From: JADFSZ01 sp022560555 [NCBI: PVC group bacterium]
GTDB taxonomy: Bacteria > GCA-001730085 > JADFSZ01
Length of the DNA: 6,452 nucleotides
Direction of reading: 5' to 3'
NCBI GenBank assembly: GCA_022560555.1
Contig: JADFSZ010000102.1
Span: forward strand, 1-6,452
The notes under the pieces are model-generated. The model was not told the origin of the DNA, made no database searches, and saw only the letters and a list, made by a program, of their open reading frames with translations. The first letter of the stretch is position 1. The number at the start of each line of letters is the position of its first letter. The translations under genes and the position numbers were made by a program. Positions 6,171-6,452 of the stretch are shown here, piece by piece.

Positions 6171-6452
6171 TTATCCTTCGTTTAATAATTGCAAAAACGG
6201 ATCAAGCCGTTTTCTCAAATCGTCATCTACATTAATAAAATGAATTCCGACACCCGGAAAGTAGTCCGGATGTCTTTCTTTTTGGGCCACCCAAACAACA
6301 CGGCCCAAAACAGAGACTTGTCCGTCAGGTAAATGAAGGGTAATTTCCAGGATGTCATCCATCTCATATTTATGGCTCCCGCTAATAAAAATTCCTTCGT
6401 ATTCAAGGTTTAAGGTAGAAGCTTTGTGTTTTTCCTTATCGGGTGCTTTGTA
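6171..6452 (-). CDS. PilZ-like domain protein, partial (N-terminus beyond right edge)
   Basis: The open frame continues without interruption to the right edge, giving 93 residues plus the stop; a shorter protein starting at Met31 (6362) would cut into the domain and is unlikely. The visible part matches the C-terminal beta-barrel of PilZ domains, which bind cyclic di-GMP and control motility, secretion or polysaccharide output. An N-L-E-Y-E-G-I-F-I stretch (15-23) is followed by LEITLHLPDG (35-44), then VLGRVVWV (48-55) and FPGVGIHFINV (65-75). The usual [D/N]xSxxG binding motif is NLEYEG here, with Glu in place of Ser, and the RxxxR part lies outside the window. It may therefore be a degenerate, non-binding or altered-specificity PilZ protein. 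It is 78 bp upstream of the four-helix membrane protein gene. Confidence 0.7.
   Translation of the reverse strand, partial: YKAPDKEKHKASTLNLEYEGIFISGSHKYEMDDILEITLHLPDGQVSVLGRVVWVAQKERHPDYFPGVGIHFINVDDDLRKRLDPFLQLLNEG

Overview
The window is a compact bacterial chromosome segment of moderate GC that carries central carbon metabolism genes and then small envelope or signalling genes. Promoters look like the sigma-70 class and starts are mostly preceded by Shine-Dalgarno sequences. I see no tRNA, rRNA, IS element, CRISPR array or phage gene. The combination of a PtsN-like EIIA protein, a PilZ-type c-di-GMP protein, a tkt-tal operon with a long mycobacterial/cyanobacterial-type transaldolase and a divergent phosphofructokinase suggests a Gram-negative or uncultured-phylum bacterium. 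The sequence alone does not fix the phylum.

Layout: on the minus strand, reading leftward from 3091, transketolase (1061-3091) is followed after 25 bp by transaldolase (1035 down to the left edge, C-terminus cut off). Together they form the non-oxidative pentose phosphate operon. A roughly 260-bp divergent promoter region (3092-3350) separates it from a plus-strand pair: a PtsN-like PTS EIIA protein (3351-3803) and a divergent PfkA-family phosphofructokinase (3883-4971). A 13-bp perfect hairpin (5001-5033) follows the phosphofructokinase.

The right third is on the minus strand: a small single-pass membrane protein (5100-5294), a 324-bp AT-rich stretch with palindromes and short repeats (5295-5618), a four-helix membrane protein of unknown function (5619-6092) and the C-terminal part of a PilZ-like protein (6171 to the right edge).

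Transketolase, transaldolase and phosphofructokinase share fructose-6-phosphate and glyceraldehyde-3-phosphate as junction metabolites, so the left two thirds is a sugar-phosphate module with a phosphotransfer regulator beside it. The most unusual item is the phosphofructokinase. It keeps the catalytic Asp but departs from consensus at several signature positions, and its start is either leaderless or internal. I do not see a clearly new multi-gene system here.
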